From Romboutsia_E sp900604535 (GTDB lineage Bacteria; Bacillota; Clostridia; Peptostreptococcales; Peptostreptococcaceae), in assembly GCF_900604535.1 (NCBI RefSeq), contig NZ_UWOT01000003.1:124001-188000 (forward strand): a stretch of DNA of 64,000 nt. Direction: 5' to 3'. Below the pieces are notes generated by a model. The model did not search any database. It worked only from the letters and a program-made list of their open reading frames with translations, and was not told the origin of the DNA. Below are positions 17,289-26,514 of the stretch, one piece after another. Made by a program: the position numbers and the translations under genes. Position 1 is the stretch's first letter; every line of letters starts with the position of its first letter.

Positions 17289-18641
17289 ATGAGTAAAACA
17301 CCAGTAATAACTAAAATGCAAGTAATACCAGTAGCAGGACATGATAGCATGTTACTTAACTTAAGTGGAGCACATTCACCATTCTTCACAAGAAATATAG
17401 TTATATTAGAAGATAGTAATGGAAACACAGGAGCTGGGGAAGTTCCAGGTGGAGAAGGAATACGTAAAACTTTAGAAGATGCTAAAGAATTAGTAGTAGG
17501 ACAAAGCATAGGTAATTACAATAATATATTAAATACAGTTCGTCATAAATTCAATGATAGAGATGCAGCTGGTAGAGGGCTTCAAACATTCGATTTAAGA
17601 ATAACAGTTCATGCAGTAACAGCATTAGAAGCTGCTTTACTTGACTTATTAGGACAACACTTAGATGTACCAGTAGCAGCATTATTAGGTGAAGGTCAAC
17701 AAAGAGAAGAAGTTGAAGCTTTAGGATATTTATTCTTTATAGGAGATAGAAACAAAACTGACTTACCATACTTAGATGGAAAAGGTGGTGACTGTGAATG
17801 GTATAGAGTTAGAACTGAAGAAGCTTTAACTCCAGAAGCAGTAGTTAAGTTAGCAGAAGCTTCTCATGAAAAATATGGATTTAAAGATTTCAAATTAAAA
17901 GGTGGAGTTTTAACACCAGATCAAGAAATAGAAGCTATAACAGCTATAAAAAATAGATTCCCAGATGCTAGAGTAACAATAGATCCAAATGGATGCTGGT
18001 CATTAAAAGATGCTATAAGAGTTTGTAAAGGAAAACAAGATGTACTAGCTTATGCAGAAGATCCATGTGGAGCTGAGGATGGTTACTCAGGAAGAGAAAT
18101 AATGGCTCAATTTAGAAGAGCTACAGGTTTAAAAACTGCTACAAATATGATAGCAACTGACTGGAGACAAATGCAACACTCTATACAAGTTCAATCAGTA
18201 GATATACCACTTGCTGACCCACATTTCTGGACTATGCAAGGTTCTGTAAGAGTTGGTCAAATGTGTAATGAATGGGGATTAACTTGGGGATCTCATTCAA
18301 ATAACCACTTTGATATATCACTTGCAATGTTTACTCATGTTGCAGCAGCAGTTCCAGGTGAAATAACTGCAATAGATACTCACTGGATATGGCAAGAAGG
18401 AATCGATAGATTAACTAAACAACCTTATGAAATAAAAGGTGGTAAAATAGCTGTTCCTAAAAAATCTGGTTTAGGTATAGAGTTAGACATGGAAAAAATA
18501 ATGCAGGCAAATGCATTATACAATGAACATTGTCTAGGAGCAAGAGACGATAGTATAGGAATGCAATACTTAATAAAAGATTGGAAATTTGATAATAAAA
18601 AACCTTGTTTAATAAGAGAAGAACAAGCAGTACTTGCTTAA
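17289..18641 (+). CDS. gudD: Glucarate dehydratase
   Basis: Enolase-superfamily enzyme that dehydrates D-glucarate to 5-dehydro-4-deoxy-D-glucarate, the same product as GarD. The 450-residue protein has the N-terminal capping domain and a barrel with the KLKGGV lysine motif, the metal ligands DPNGCW and AEDPCG, and the catalytic His in WGSHSNNHFDI. The start follows AGGGGG. It lies 88 bp after garD and 16 bp before the DapA-like gene, so one operon is likely. Confidence 0.95.
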   Translation: MSKTPVITKMQVIPVAGHDSMLLNLSGAHSPFFTRNIVILEDSNGNTGAGEVPGGEGIRKTLEDAKELVVGQSIGNYNNILNTVRHKFNDRDAAGRGLQTFDLRITVHAVTALEAALLDLLGQHLDVPVAALLGEGQQREEVEALGYLFFIGDRNKTDLPYLDGKGGDCEWYRVRTEEALTPEAVVKLAEASHEKYGFKDFKLKGGVLTPDQEIEAITAIKNRFPDARVTIDPNGCWSLKDAIRVCKGKQDVLAYAEDPCGAEDGYSGREIMAQFRRATGLKTATNMIATDWRQMQHSIQVQSVDIPLADPHFWTMQGSVRVGQMCNEWGLTWGSHSNNHFDISLAMFTHVAAAVPGEITAIDTHWIWQEGIDRLTKQPYEIKGGKIAVPKKSGLGIELDMEKIMQANALYNEHCLGARDDSIGMQYLIKDWKFDNKKPCLIREEQAVLA

Positions 18642-18657
18642 TATTAGGGGGATTAAA

Positions 18658-19575
18658 ATGGATACTAGTTCAATAAAGGGGATAATTGTTCCAATAGTTA
18701 CTCCCGTTGATGAAAATAATTGTATAAATGAAGAAGCTATGTCAAGAATGGTAAACTATGTTATAGATGGTGGAGTACATGGAATACTTGCTTTCGGAAG
18801 TAACGGAGAATTCTTTGCTATAGACTATAAGGAACAAAGAAAAGCATTAGCTTGTATGGTAAAAACTGCAGCTAAGAGAATACCTGTATATATGGGTATA
18901 GCTGGAATAACTACAAAAGAATGTGTAGAAACTGTAAAAATGGCTATAGAGGAAGGTGCAGATGGTTTATCTATACTACCTCCAATGTTCATATCTCCAA
19001 CTGAAGATGAACTATATGCTCATATAGTTGCAATAGCTGAAACAGCTCCAGAATTACCAGTACTTTTATACAACAATCCTGGTAAGGTTGGATATGGATT
19101 AAGTGTTAATTTAGTAAAAAGACTTGCAGATGTACCTAATATAGTAGGTATAAAAGATACTAGTGGAAATATGACTCTAACTGCTGAATTCATAAGAACT
19201 ACAAGAGATAAAGATTTCAAAGTTATGGCAGGGAAAGATACTATGATATTAGGTTCACTAGCATATGGAGCAGTAGGAGCAATAGCATCAACTGCCAATA
19301 TAGTTCCAGAATTAGTTGTTGAAATATATGACAAATATATGGCTGGTGATATAGAAGGTGCTTGCGAAGCTCAATTTAAATTAACACCTTTTAGAAATAC
19401 TTTTGATAAAGTATCATTCCCAGCAGGAACGAAAGATGCTTGTAATTTAATAGGTCTTGAAGTTGGAAATAGTATAAAACCAAATACTACAGCATCTAAA
19501 GATGTACTAGATGAAATGGCACAAATATTAGCAGATTTAGGTTATATAAAAAGAGAAGCTCTTTTAGAAGCTTAA
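18658..19575 (+). CDS. DapA-family aldolase/dehydratase acting on 5-dehydro-4-deoxyglucarate
   Basis: Member of the N-acetylneuraminate lyase / DHDPS superfamily, 305 residues. The Schiff-base lysine is Lys166 in VGIKDTSGN and the catalytic Tyr is Tyr138 in LLYNNPG; the substrate loop reads FGSNGEF instead of the DHDPS GTTGE. The known options are the decarboxylating dehydratase KdgD (to 2-oxoglutarate semialdehyde) or retro-aldol cleavage to pyruvate and tartronate semialdehyde. GarR directly downstream consumes tartronate semialdehyde, and no HpcH-type GarL is present, so an aldolase role is favoured by context. ATG 18658 follows AGGGGG; an earlier in-frame codon at 18634 overlaps gudD and lacks a ribosome site. 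Confidence 0.85.
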   Translation: MDTSSIKGIIVPIVTPVDENNCINEEAMSRMVNYVIDGGVHGILAFGSNGEFFAIDYKEQRKALACMVKTAAKRIPVYMGIAGITTKECVETVKMAIEEGADGLSILPPMFISPTEDELYAHIVAIAETAPELPVLLYNNPGKVGYGLSVNLVKRLADVPNIVGIKDTSGNMTLTAEFIRTTRDKDFKVMAGKDTMILGSLAYGAVGAIASTANIVPELVVEIYDKYMAGDIEGACEAQFKLTPFRNTFDKVSFPAGTKDACNLIGLEVGNSIKPNTTASKDVLDEMAQILADLGYIKREALLEA

Positions 19576-19623
19576 TTATTGAAGGAAATTAGTACGAAAA
19601 ATAGATAAAAGGAGTAAATGAAT

Positions 19624-20532
19624 ATGAAAAGAATAGGATTTATAGGATTAGGAATAATGGGTAGACCAATGAGTAAAAACCTTCTAAAGGCTGGTTTTGA
19701 ACTTGTTGTATTAGATAGGAAACAAGAAGTAGTAGATGAATTAGTATCTTTAGGGGCTAAAGCTGCATCTACTCCAAAAGAAGTTGCAGAGCAAGTTGAT
19801 GCTGTTATAACTATGCTTCCAAATTCTCCACATGTTAAAGAAGTTGTTTTAGGAGAAAATGGTGTAATAGAAGGAGCTAAAGAAGGTTTAGTAGTTATAG
19901 ATATGAGTTCAATAGCTCCATTAGTAAGTAGAGAAATACATGGAGAATTAGCTAAAAAAGGAATAAAAATGATAGATGCACCAGTAAGTGGTGGAGAACC
20001 AAAAGCTATAGATGGAACAATATCTGTAATGGTTGGTGGAGAAAAAGAAGTATTCGATGCTTGTTACAATGTAATGGATGCAATGGCTGGATCTGTTGTT
20101 TACACAGGGGAAATAGGAGCTGGTAATATAACTAAATTAGCTAACCAAACTATAGTTGCATTAAACATAGCAGCTATGTCGGAAGCTTATATATTAGCTA
20201 CTAAAGCTGGTGTTGATCCAGAATTAGTTTACCAAGCTATAAGAGGGGGGCTTGCTGGAAGTACAGTTTTAGATGCTAAATCTAAGATGGTTATGGATAG
20301 AAACTTCGAACCAGGATTTAGAATAGATTTACATATAAAAGACTTAGGAAATGTATTAGAAACAGCTCATGAAGTTGGAGCTCCATTACCATTAACTTCT
20401 TCAGTTATGGAAATGATGCAAGCCTTAAAGGTAGATGGATTAGGACAAAAAGATCACTCAAGTTTAGTAAAATACTATGAAAAATTAGCTAATGCTGAGG
20501 TTGTTAGACACGAAGATTTAGTAAAAGCTTAA
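19624..20532 (+). CDS. garR: Tartronate semialdehyde reductase (2-hydroxy-3-oxopropionate reductase)
   Basis: Reduces tartronate semialdehyde to D-glycerate with NAD(P)H. It belongs to the beta-hydroxyacid dehydrogenase family: Rossmann motif GFIGLGIMGRPM at the N-terminus, the substrate-binding DAPVSGGEPKA, and the catalytic Lys in NITKLANQ. The length is 302 residues. An ATG at 19618 is only three bases from GGAG (19611-19614), while ATG 19624 is nine bases away and is preferred. It is the last gene of the hexarate operon and is followed by a terminator. Confidence 0.92.
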   Translation: MKRIGFIGLGIMGRPMSKNLLKAGFELVVLDRKQEVVDELVSLGAKAASTPKEVAEQVDAVITMLPNSPHVKEVVLGENGVIEGAKEGLVVIDMSSIAPLVSREIHGELAKKGIKMIDAPVSGGEPKAIDGTISVMVGGEKEVFDACYNVMDAMAGSVVYTGEIGAGNITKLANQTIVALNIAAMSEAYILATKAGVDPELVYQAIRGGLAGSTVLDAKSKMVMDRNFEPGFRIDLHIKDLGNVLETAHEVGAPLPLTSSVMEMMQALKVDGLGQKDHSSLVKYYEKLANAEVVRHEDLVKA

Positions 20533-20548
20533 TAACATATAAATTAGG

Positions 20549-20578
20549 AATAGCGAATTTTAATAATTCGCTATTTTT
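20549..20578 (+). terminator. Terminator after garR
   Basis: AATAGCGAATT at 20549-20559 pairs with AATTCGCTATT ending at about 20575, followed by Ts. It separates the hexarate operon from the extra pyk and eno genes. The remaining 250 bp to 20826 is extremely AT-rich, with no operator I can recognise. Confidence 0.85.
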
Positions 20579-20826
20579 AATCCATATTATTTTATTAAAT
20601 TTATGTGATTTAGTAAGAAAACTATATATTATAAATACTAATAATTAGAAATATAATTAAAAAGATGGAAGATTTAAAATTATCTAAAATTTAACTATAT
20701 ATAACTTCAAAATATATGTAAAAAATTGTATAATAATATATGGAATATAAATATATATATAAATTATAAAAATGAAGTAAATATTATAAGGGTAGTATTT
20801 ATTTCAGGAATATAGGAGAGTCAATT

Positions 20827-22251
20827 ATGATCAATAGCACAAAAAGAACTAAAATTGTTTGTACATTAGGTCCAGCAAGTGAAAAAGAAGAAACTCTGAA
20901 AGCGCTTATTCAAAATGGATTAAATGTATGTAGAATGAACTTTTCTCATGGATCTCATGAAGAACATAAAGTAAGAATGGATTTAGTAAAAAAAGTAAGA
21001 GAAGAATTAGGACAACCTACTGCTATACTTTTAGATACTAAAGGTCCAGAAATAAGAACAGGACAATTTGATACGCCAGAAGTTTTTTTAGAAGAAGGAC
21101 AAACTTTTACTATAACAATGAAAGATGTTATGGGGAATAAAGAAATGTGTACAGTAAGCTACAAAGGACTAGCTGAAGACGTAGAACCAGGAAATACTAT
21201 ATTAATAGATGATGGTTTAGTAGGACTTACAGTTAAAGAAGTTAATGGTGATGAAATAGTTTGTGTAGTTGAAAACTCAGGGATAGTAAAAAATCATAAA
21301 GGTGTTAACGTACCAGGGGTTAAAGTTAATTTACCTGCAATAACTGAAAAAGATAGAAGCGATATAGAATTTGGTATAGAACAGGGAATCGATTTCATAG
21401 CTGCTTCATTCGTAAGAAAAGTATCTGATGTTTTAGCTATAAGAGAGATACTAGAAGAAAATAATGCTACTGATATAAAAATAATATCTAAGATAGAAAA
21501 TCAAGAAGGTGTAGATAACTTAGATGAAATAATAGCTGTATCTGATGGCATAATGGTTGCTAGAGGTGACCTTGGTGTTGAAATACCAACAGAAGAAATA
21601 CCTGTTGTTCAAAAGCTTATGATAAGTAAGTGTAATAAAGCTGGAAAGCCAGTTATAACTGCAACTCAAATGCTAGACTCTATGATGAGAAATCCAAGAC
21701 CAACAAGAGCAGAAGTAACTGACGTTGCAAATGCAATATACGATGGAACTGATGCAATAATGTTATCTGGAGAAACTGCTGCAGGTAAATATCCAGTTGA
21801 AGCTGTAAAAACAATGGCTACAATAGCTAAAAGAACAGAAGAAACAATTGATTACAATAAAAAATTAAGAAATAAAGCTTTAGAAGCTACAAATGTAACA
21901 GATGCAATAAGTTATTCAACTTGTTCAACTGCTATAGATTTAAATGCAAAAGCTATATTAAGTTCAACTTCTTCAGGACATACTGCAAGAATGGTATCAA
22001 AGTTTAGACCAGCTTGCCCAATAGTTGCGGCAACAGATAATGAAAGGGTAATGAGACAATTATCATTAACTTGGGGAGTACTTCCAACAATAACTACAAA
22101 TGGTAAAAATACTGATGAAGTTATAAACAATGCTATAAGTGCAGCTAAAGAAAAAGAATACGTAGTTGAAAATGATTTAGTAGTAATAACAGCAGGTGTA
22201 CCAGTTGCAACAAGCGGAACTACTAATTTAATAAAAGTAGAAACTATATAA
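20827..22251 (+). CDS. pyk: Pyruvate kinase, hexarate-region copy
   Basis: Converts phosphoenolpyruvate and ADP to pyruvate and ATP. The 474-residue protein starts KRTKIVCTLGPAS and has the family signature IISKIENQEGVDNLDEI and the MVARGDLGVEIP segment. It lacks the extra C-terminal phosphohistidine-like domain that lengthens many clostridial and bacillar pyruvate kinases to about 585 residues. It lies between garR and a second enolase, which suggests it drains phosphoenolpyruvate made from glycerate. A second closely similar copy is at 26515. The ribosome site is AGGAGAG. Confidence 0.95.
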   Translation: MINSTKRTKIVCTLGPASEKEETLKALIQNGLNVCRMNFSHGSHEEHKVRMDLVKKVREELGQPTAILLDTKGPEIRTGQFDTPEVFLEEGQTFTITMKDVMGNKEMCTVSYKGLAEDVEPGNTILIDDGLVGLTVKEVNGDEIVCVVENSGIVKNHKGVNVPGVKVNLPAITEKDRSDIEFGIEQGIDFIAASFVRKVSDVLAIREILEENNATDIKIISKIENQEGVDNLDEIIAVSDGIMVARGDLGVEIPTEEIPVVQKLMISKCNKAGKPVITATQMLDSMMRNPRPTRAEVTDVANAIYDGTDAIMLSGETAAGKYPVEAVKTMATIAKRTEETIDYNKKLRNKALEATNVTDAISYSTCSTAIDLNAKAILSSTSSGHTARMVSKFRPACPIVAATDNERVMRQLSLTWGVLPTITTNGKNTDEVINNAISAAKEKEYVVENDLVVITAGVPVATSGTTNLIKVETI

Positions 22252-22348
22252 TAAATAATTTATATAAATTTTAAATAGATGTAGACAATAGTATAGTAGG
22301 TTTTTTAATCTATTATATAATCATATAAAAATTTTGGAGGTAATTTAA

Positions 22349-23641
22349 ATGTCATTAATAGAAGCCGTATACGCTAGAGAAGTATTAGATTCAAGAGGAA
22401 ACCCAACTGTAGAAGTTGAAGTTATATTAGAATCAGGATCTATAGGAAGAGCAATAGTACCATCAGGAGCATCTACAGGAGCTTTCGAAGCAGTAGAATT
22501 AAGAGATGGAGATAAAGGAAGATACATTGGTAAAGGTGTAGAAAAAGCTGTTAACAATGTAAATGAAATAATAGCTCCAGAACTAGAAGGAATGGATTGT
22601 TTTGATCAACCTGAAATAGATGCTATAATGATAGACTTAGATGGAACACATAACAAAGGAAACCTAGGAGCTAATGCTATACTTGGAGTTTCTATGGCTG
22701 TAGCAAGAGCTGCTGCTGAAGAATTAGGATTACCATTATTCCAATACATAGGTGGAGTAAATGCTAAGCAATTACCAGTACCAATGATGAACATATTAAA
22801 CGGTGGAGAACATGCTGATAACAACGTTGATGTTCAAGAATTCATGATATTACCAGTAGGAGCTAAATCATTCAAAGAAGGATTAAGAATGGGAGCAGAA
22901 GTATTCCACTCATTAAAGAAAGTCCTAGGAGAAAAAGGTCTTGCTTGTGGTGTAGGTGATGAAGGTGGATTCGCTCCAAACTTAGGATCAAACAGAGAAG
23001 CTTTAGAATTAATAGTTGAAGCTATAGAAAAAGCTGGATACAAGCCAGGAGATGACGTAAGATTAGGTCTTGACGTTGCTGCTACAGAAATGTACAACAA
23101 AGAAACTAAGAAATATGTTTTAGCTGGAGAAGGAAAAGAATTAACAGCTGAACAAATGGTTGATTTATATGAAGATTGGGCAAATAACTTCCCAATAGTA
23201 ACAATAGAAGATGGTCTTGATGAAGAAGACTGGGACGGATGGAAAGTATTAACTGAAAGATTAGGAAAGAAAATACAATTAGTTGGAGACGATTTATTCG
23301 TTACTAACACTGAAAGATTAGAAAGAGGAATAGATGCAGGTGTTGCAAACTCTATACTAATAAAAGTTAACCAAATAGGTACAATAACTGAAACTTTAGA
23401 TGCTATAGAAATGGCAAAGAGAGCTGGATACACTGCAGTTATATCTCATAGATCAGGAGAAACAGAAGATACTACTATAGCTGACTTAGCTGTAGCTGTA
23501 AATGCTGGACAAATAAAAACTGGTGCTCCATCAAGAACTGATAGAGTAGCTAAATACAACCAATTATTAAGAATAGAAGAAATGGTTGGAGAACAAGCTA
23601 GATATTGTGGAATGGATTCTTTCTACAATTTAAAGAAATAA
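22349..23641 (+). CDS. eno: Second enolase
   Basis: Enolase of 430 residues with the same active-site motifs as the glycolytic copy (GDEGGFAPN, TIEDGLDEEDW, LIKVNQIGTITETLDAI). The first 100 residues differ at several positions, the last 317 are essentially identical, and the C-terminus is shorter (NLKK). It follows pyk by 97 bp and has its own GGAGG ribosome site. With GarK making 2-phosphoglycerate, this copy plus pyk completes the hexarate route to pyruvate without relying on the glycolytic operon. Confidence 0.96.
   Translation: MSLIEAVYAREVLDSRGNPTVEVEVILESGSIGRAIVPSGASTGAFEAVELRDGDKGRYIGKGVEKAVNNVNEIIAPELEGMDCFDQPEIDAIMIDLDGTHNKGNLGANAILGVSMAVARAAAEELGLPLFQYIGGVNAKQLPVPMMNILNGGEHADNNVDVQEFMILPVGAKSFKEGLRMGAEVFHSLKKVLGEKGLACGVGDEGGFAPNLGSNREALELIVEAIEKAGYKPGDDVRLGLDVAATEMYNKETKKYVLAGEGKELTAEQMVDLYEDWANNFPIVTIEDGLDEEDWDGWKVLTERLGKKIQLVGDDLFVTNTERLERGIDAGVANSILIKVNQIGTITETLDAIEMAKRAGYTAVISHRSGETEDTTIADLAVAVNAGQIKTGAPSRTDRVAKYNQLLRIEEMVGEQARYCGMDSFYNLKK
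22665..23614 (+). repeat. Near-identical enolase tract, copy 2
   Basis: Second copy of the 950-bp tract at 9726-10675. The two silent differences I found are at 22909 and 22924. Identity stops abruptly on both sides, upstream in the codons before TAGGAG and downstream at the last few codons. Confidence 0.9.
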
Positions 23642-23708
23642 TAAAAAAAGACTATCTTGAGAAAGTATTATAATATTAGACTATCTCATAGATAGTCTTT
23701 TTTATTTT
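23642..23708 (+). terminator. Terminator after the second eno
   Basis: AAAAAGACTATC near 23644 pairs with GATAGTCTTTTTT near 23691-23703, with an inner GAGA/TCTC pair and a large loop. The remaining gap to 24017 (about 310 bp) is AT-rich and I see no clear promoter or operator in it. Confidence 0.8.
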
Positions 23709-24017
23709 TACAGATATTATAATTTATTTTGAAAAATATATGTGAAGATAATATTAACTGTAAAAATTTAGAGTGATTATTAATATGATTAATATAGAAT
23801 TATATTGAATAAAATATTGTTAGAAAGCATTGATTATATATAAGTATAATCAAATAATATAATCTAAATTGAGTAAACTTTTAATGTGAATATTGAGCAT
23901 TGCATAAGGATAGTATATATAACAAAATATATAGAAAATTATTTAATTTTTAGAAGTGATATTTTAATTTTTAATGCTGTTTGATATTACATTAATAAAT
24001 AGGAGGCGATAGAAATT

Positions 24018-25157
24018 ATGAAAATAGTAATTGCAATAGACTCACTAAAAGGAAGCTTAAGTTCTATGGAAGCAGCTAATGCTATAAAAAAAGGAATAGA
24101 AAATGCTAAATTACAAGCAGATGTTGAAATAAAACCATTAGCCGATGGTGGAGAAGGTACAGTAGATGCATTAGTTGAAGGAATGAATGGTAAAAGGAGA
24201 ACTGTACAAGTTTGTGGTCCAGTTAAGCAAAAAATTAATGCAACTTATGGAGTATTAGAGCAAAGTAATACTGCAATAATGGAAATGGCTCAAGCAGCAG
24301 GAATTACTTTAGTTTCTGGGGAAGATAAAAATCCATTAATAACAACTACATATGGAGTAGGAGAGATGATAAAAGAAGCTATAAATGAAGGCTGTAGAAA
24401 CTTTGTGATAGGTATAGGTGGAAGTGCAACCAATGATGGTGGAGTAGGTATGCTTCAAGCTTTAGGATTTAAATTTTATGATGAAAATAATGAATTAGTT
24501 GGATTAGGAGGACAAGTATTAAATCAAATAAGAAAAATAGATGTAAGTGAAAAATTAGAAAAATTAGATGAATGTACTTTTAAAATAGCATGCGATGTTA
24601 ATAATCCTTTATATGGATTAAATGGAGCGGCTCATATATATTCACCTCAGAAAGGAGCTACACCAAGTATAGTAGAAGAGCTGGATAAAGGGCTTATGAA
24701 TTTTGCACAGGTTGTAAAAAGAGATTTAGGCAAGGACTTAGCAGATGTACCAGGGGTTGGAGCAGCAGGAGGCCTAGGATTTGGATTTTTAGCATTTTTA
24801 AATGCAAAGCTTGAATCAGGTATAAAGATAATACTTGATGAAACTAAGTTAGAAGATGCAGTTAAGGATGCTGATATTGTTGTAACTGGAGAAGGAAGAC
24901 TTGATAATCAAACAGCAATGGGAAAAGCTCCAATAGGAGTTGCTAAGTTAGCAAAAAAGTATGGTGCAAAGGTCATAGCAATATCAGGATGTATAACAGA
25001 TGATGCAGTTAAATGTAATGAAGAAGGTATAGATGCATTCTTTGCAATTGTAAATAAGGCTATGTCATTAGAAGAAGCTGTAGATAAAAGTACAGCAGAA
25101 AAAAATATGATTCAAACCGCAACTCAAATATTTAATTTAGTCAGGGTGTTAAGTTAA
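24018..25157 (+). CDS. glxK: Second glycerate 2-kinase
   Basis: Glycerate kinase of the GarK/GlxK family, 379 residues, with VIAIDSLKGSL at the N-terminus, LADGGEGTV, the glycine-rich IGIGGSATNDGGVGM and VTGEGRLDNQT. It is clearly diverged from the copy at 13147, so it is not a recent duplicate. It leads a three-gene run with a GntP-type permease and a pyruvate kinase, which suggests uptake and use of external glycerate. The ribosome site is AGGAGG. Confidence 0.92.
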   Translation: MKIVIAIDSLKGSLSSMEAANAIKKGIENAKLQADVEIKPLADGGEGTVDALVEGMNGKRRTVQVCGPVKQKINATYGVLEQSNTAIMEMAQAAGITLVSGEDKNPLITTTYGVGEMIKEAINEGCRNFVIGIGGSATNDGGVGMLQALGFKFYDENNELVGLGGQVLNQIRKIDVSEKLEKLDECTFKIACDVNNPLYGLNGAAHIYSPQKGATPSIVEELDKGLMNFAQVVKRDLGKDLADVPGVGAAGGLGFGFLAFLNAKLESGIKIILDETKLEDAVKDADIVVTGEGRLDNQTAMGKAPIGVAKLAKKYGAKVIAISGCITDDAVKCNEEGIDAFFAIVNKAMSLEEAVDKSTAEKNMIQTATQIFNLVRVLS

Positions 25158-25208
25158 TTTTAAGTTTATATAAATAAGATACAAAATTATATAATGGTGG
25201 TGAAGTAG

Positions 25209-26474
25209 ATGGATATACAAATAACTACATTTGGAGCATTATTAGGGTTAGCAGTAGCTATAATTCTAATAATAAAAAAATTTCAACCAGCATATAGCTT
25301 AATATTAGGAGCATTAATTGGTGGATTAGTTGGTGGAGCGGGCCTTGTTGGAACTGTAGATGTAATGATGGAAGGTGCAAGGGGAATAATGTCAGCTATT
25401 CTTCGTATATTGACATCTGGAGTCCTTGCAGGTGTTCTTATAAAAACTGGAGCTGCAGCTAAAATTGCAGATCAAATAATAAGAACATTAGGAGAAAAAA
25501 GAGCTTTAATTGCTTTAGCATTATCAACTTTAATATTAACAGCAGTAGGTGTATTCGTAGATATATCAGTAATAACAGTTGCACCTATAGCTTTAGCAAT
25601 AGGTAAAAAATTAGGATATTCAAAGTTTACAGTGCTTTTAGCTATGATAGGTGGAGGAAAATGTGGTAACGTAATTTCTCCAAATCCAAATACAATAGCA
25701 GCATCAGAAAACTTTGGCGTAAGCTTATCATCATTAATGGCAGCTAATATAATACCAGCAATTTTTGGATTAGTAGCTACTATTATAATTGCAAATATAT
25801 TAGCTAAAAAACATGCTGGAGATAAAATTGAATTAAATTTAGAAGAAAATGAACCTCAAGAAGAGTTACCATCTTTTTTTGCAGCAATAGTAGGTCCATT
25901 AGTAGCAATATTACTACTTTCATTAAGACCTATAGTAGGAATTACAGTAGACCCACTTATAGCTTTACCTCTAGGAGGAATTATAGGAGTATTAGTTATG
26001 GGAAAAATAAGATATATAAATGATTATATGGCATTTGGTTTATCAAAGATGATGCCAGTTGCAATACTTTTAATAGGAACAGGTACAATTGCAGGTGTAA
26101 TTAAATATTCAGGAGTCCAAGCTAGTACAATATCAATACTTAATGCAATGCATATACCAGAGTTCTTATTAGCACCAATTTCAGGTATATTAATGGGTGC
26201 CGCAACTGCATCAACTACATCAGGAGCAACTATTGCTTCAGCTACATTTGCACCAGCAATAATATCAGTTGGAATAGCTCCATTAGCAGGAGCAGCAATG
26301 GTGCATGTAGGAGCAACTGTACTTGATAGTTTACCACATGGTTCATTTTTCCACGCAACAGGAGGTTCAGTAAATATGAGTATAAATGAACGTCTAAAAC
26401 TAGTACCATATGAAGCTGCTGTTGGGTTAACTATAACAATAGTTTCAACTATTATGTGGGGAATAATAATGTAA
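25209..26474 (+). CDS. GntP-family permease, probable glycerate transporter
   Basis: Integral membrane symporter, 421 residues and roughly 12 membrane segments, of the gluconate permease superfamily. It differs strongly from the permease at 11077. The cytoplasmic loop around residues 205-220 is acidic (NLEENEPQEELP). It starts 51 bp after glycerate kinase and ends 40 bp before pyruvate kinase; the context points to glycerate or a related hydroxy acid as substrate. This is an inference, since the family also carries gluconate and citrate-like acids. Confidence 0.85.
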   Translation: MDIQITTFGALLGLAVAIILIIKKFQPAYSLILGALIGGLVGGAGLVGTVDVMMEGARGIMSAILRILTSGVLAGVLIKTGAAAKIADQIIRTLGEKRALIALALSTLILTAVGVFVDISVITVAPIALAIGKKLGYSKFTVLLAMIGGGKCGNVISPNPNTIAASENFGVSLSSLMAANIIPAIFGLVATIIIANILAKKHAGDKIELNLEENEPQEELPSFFAAIVGPLVAILLLSLRPIVGITVDPLIALPLGGIIGVLVMGKIRYINDYMAFGLSKMMPVAILLIGTGTIAGVIKYSGVQASTISILNAMHIPEFLLAPISGILMGAATASTTSGATIASATFAPAIISVGIAPLAGAAMVHVGATVLDSLPHGSFFHATGGSVNMSINERLKLVPYEAAVGLTITIVSTIMWGIIM

Positions 26475-26514
26475 TATATTATAAAACTATACACTAAGTA
26501 GAGGAGACAAACGT

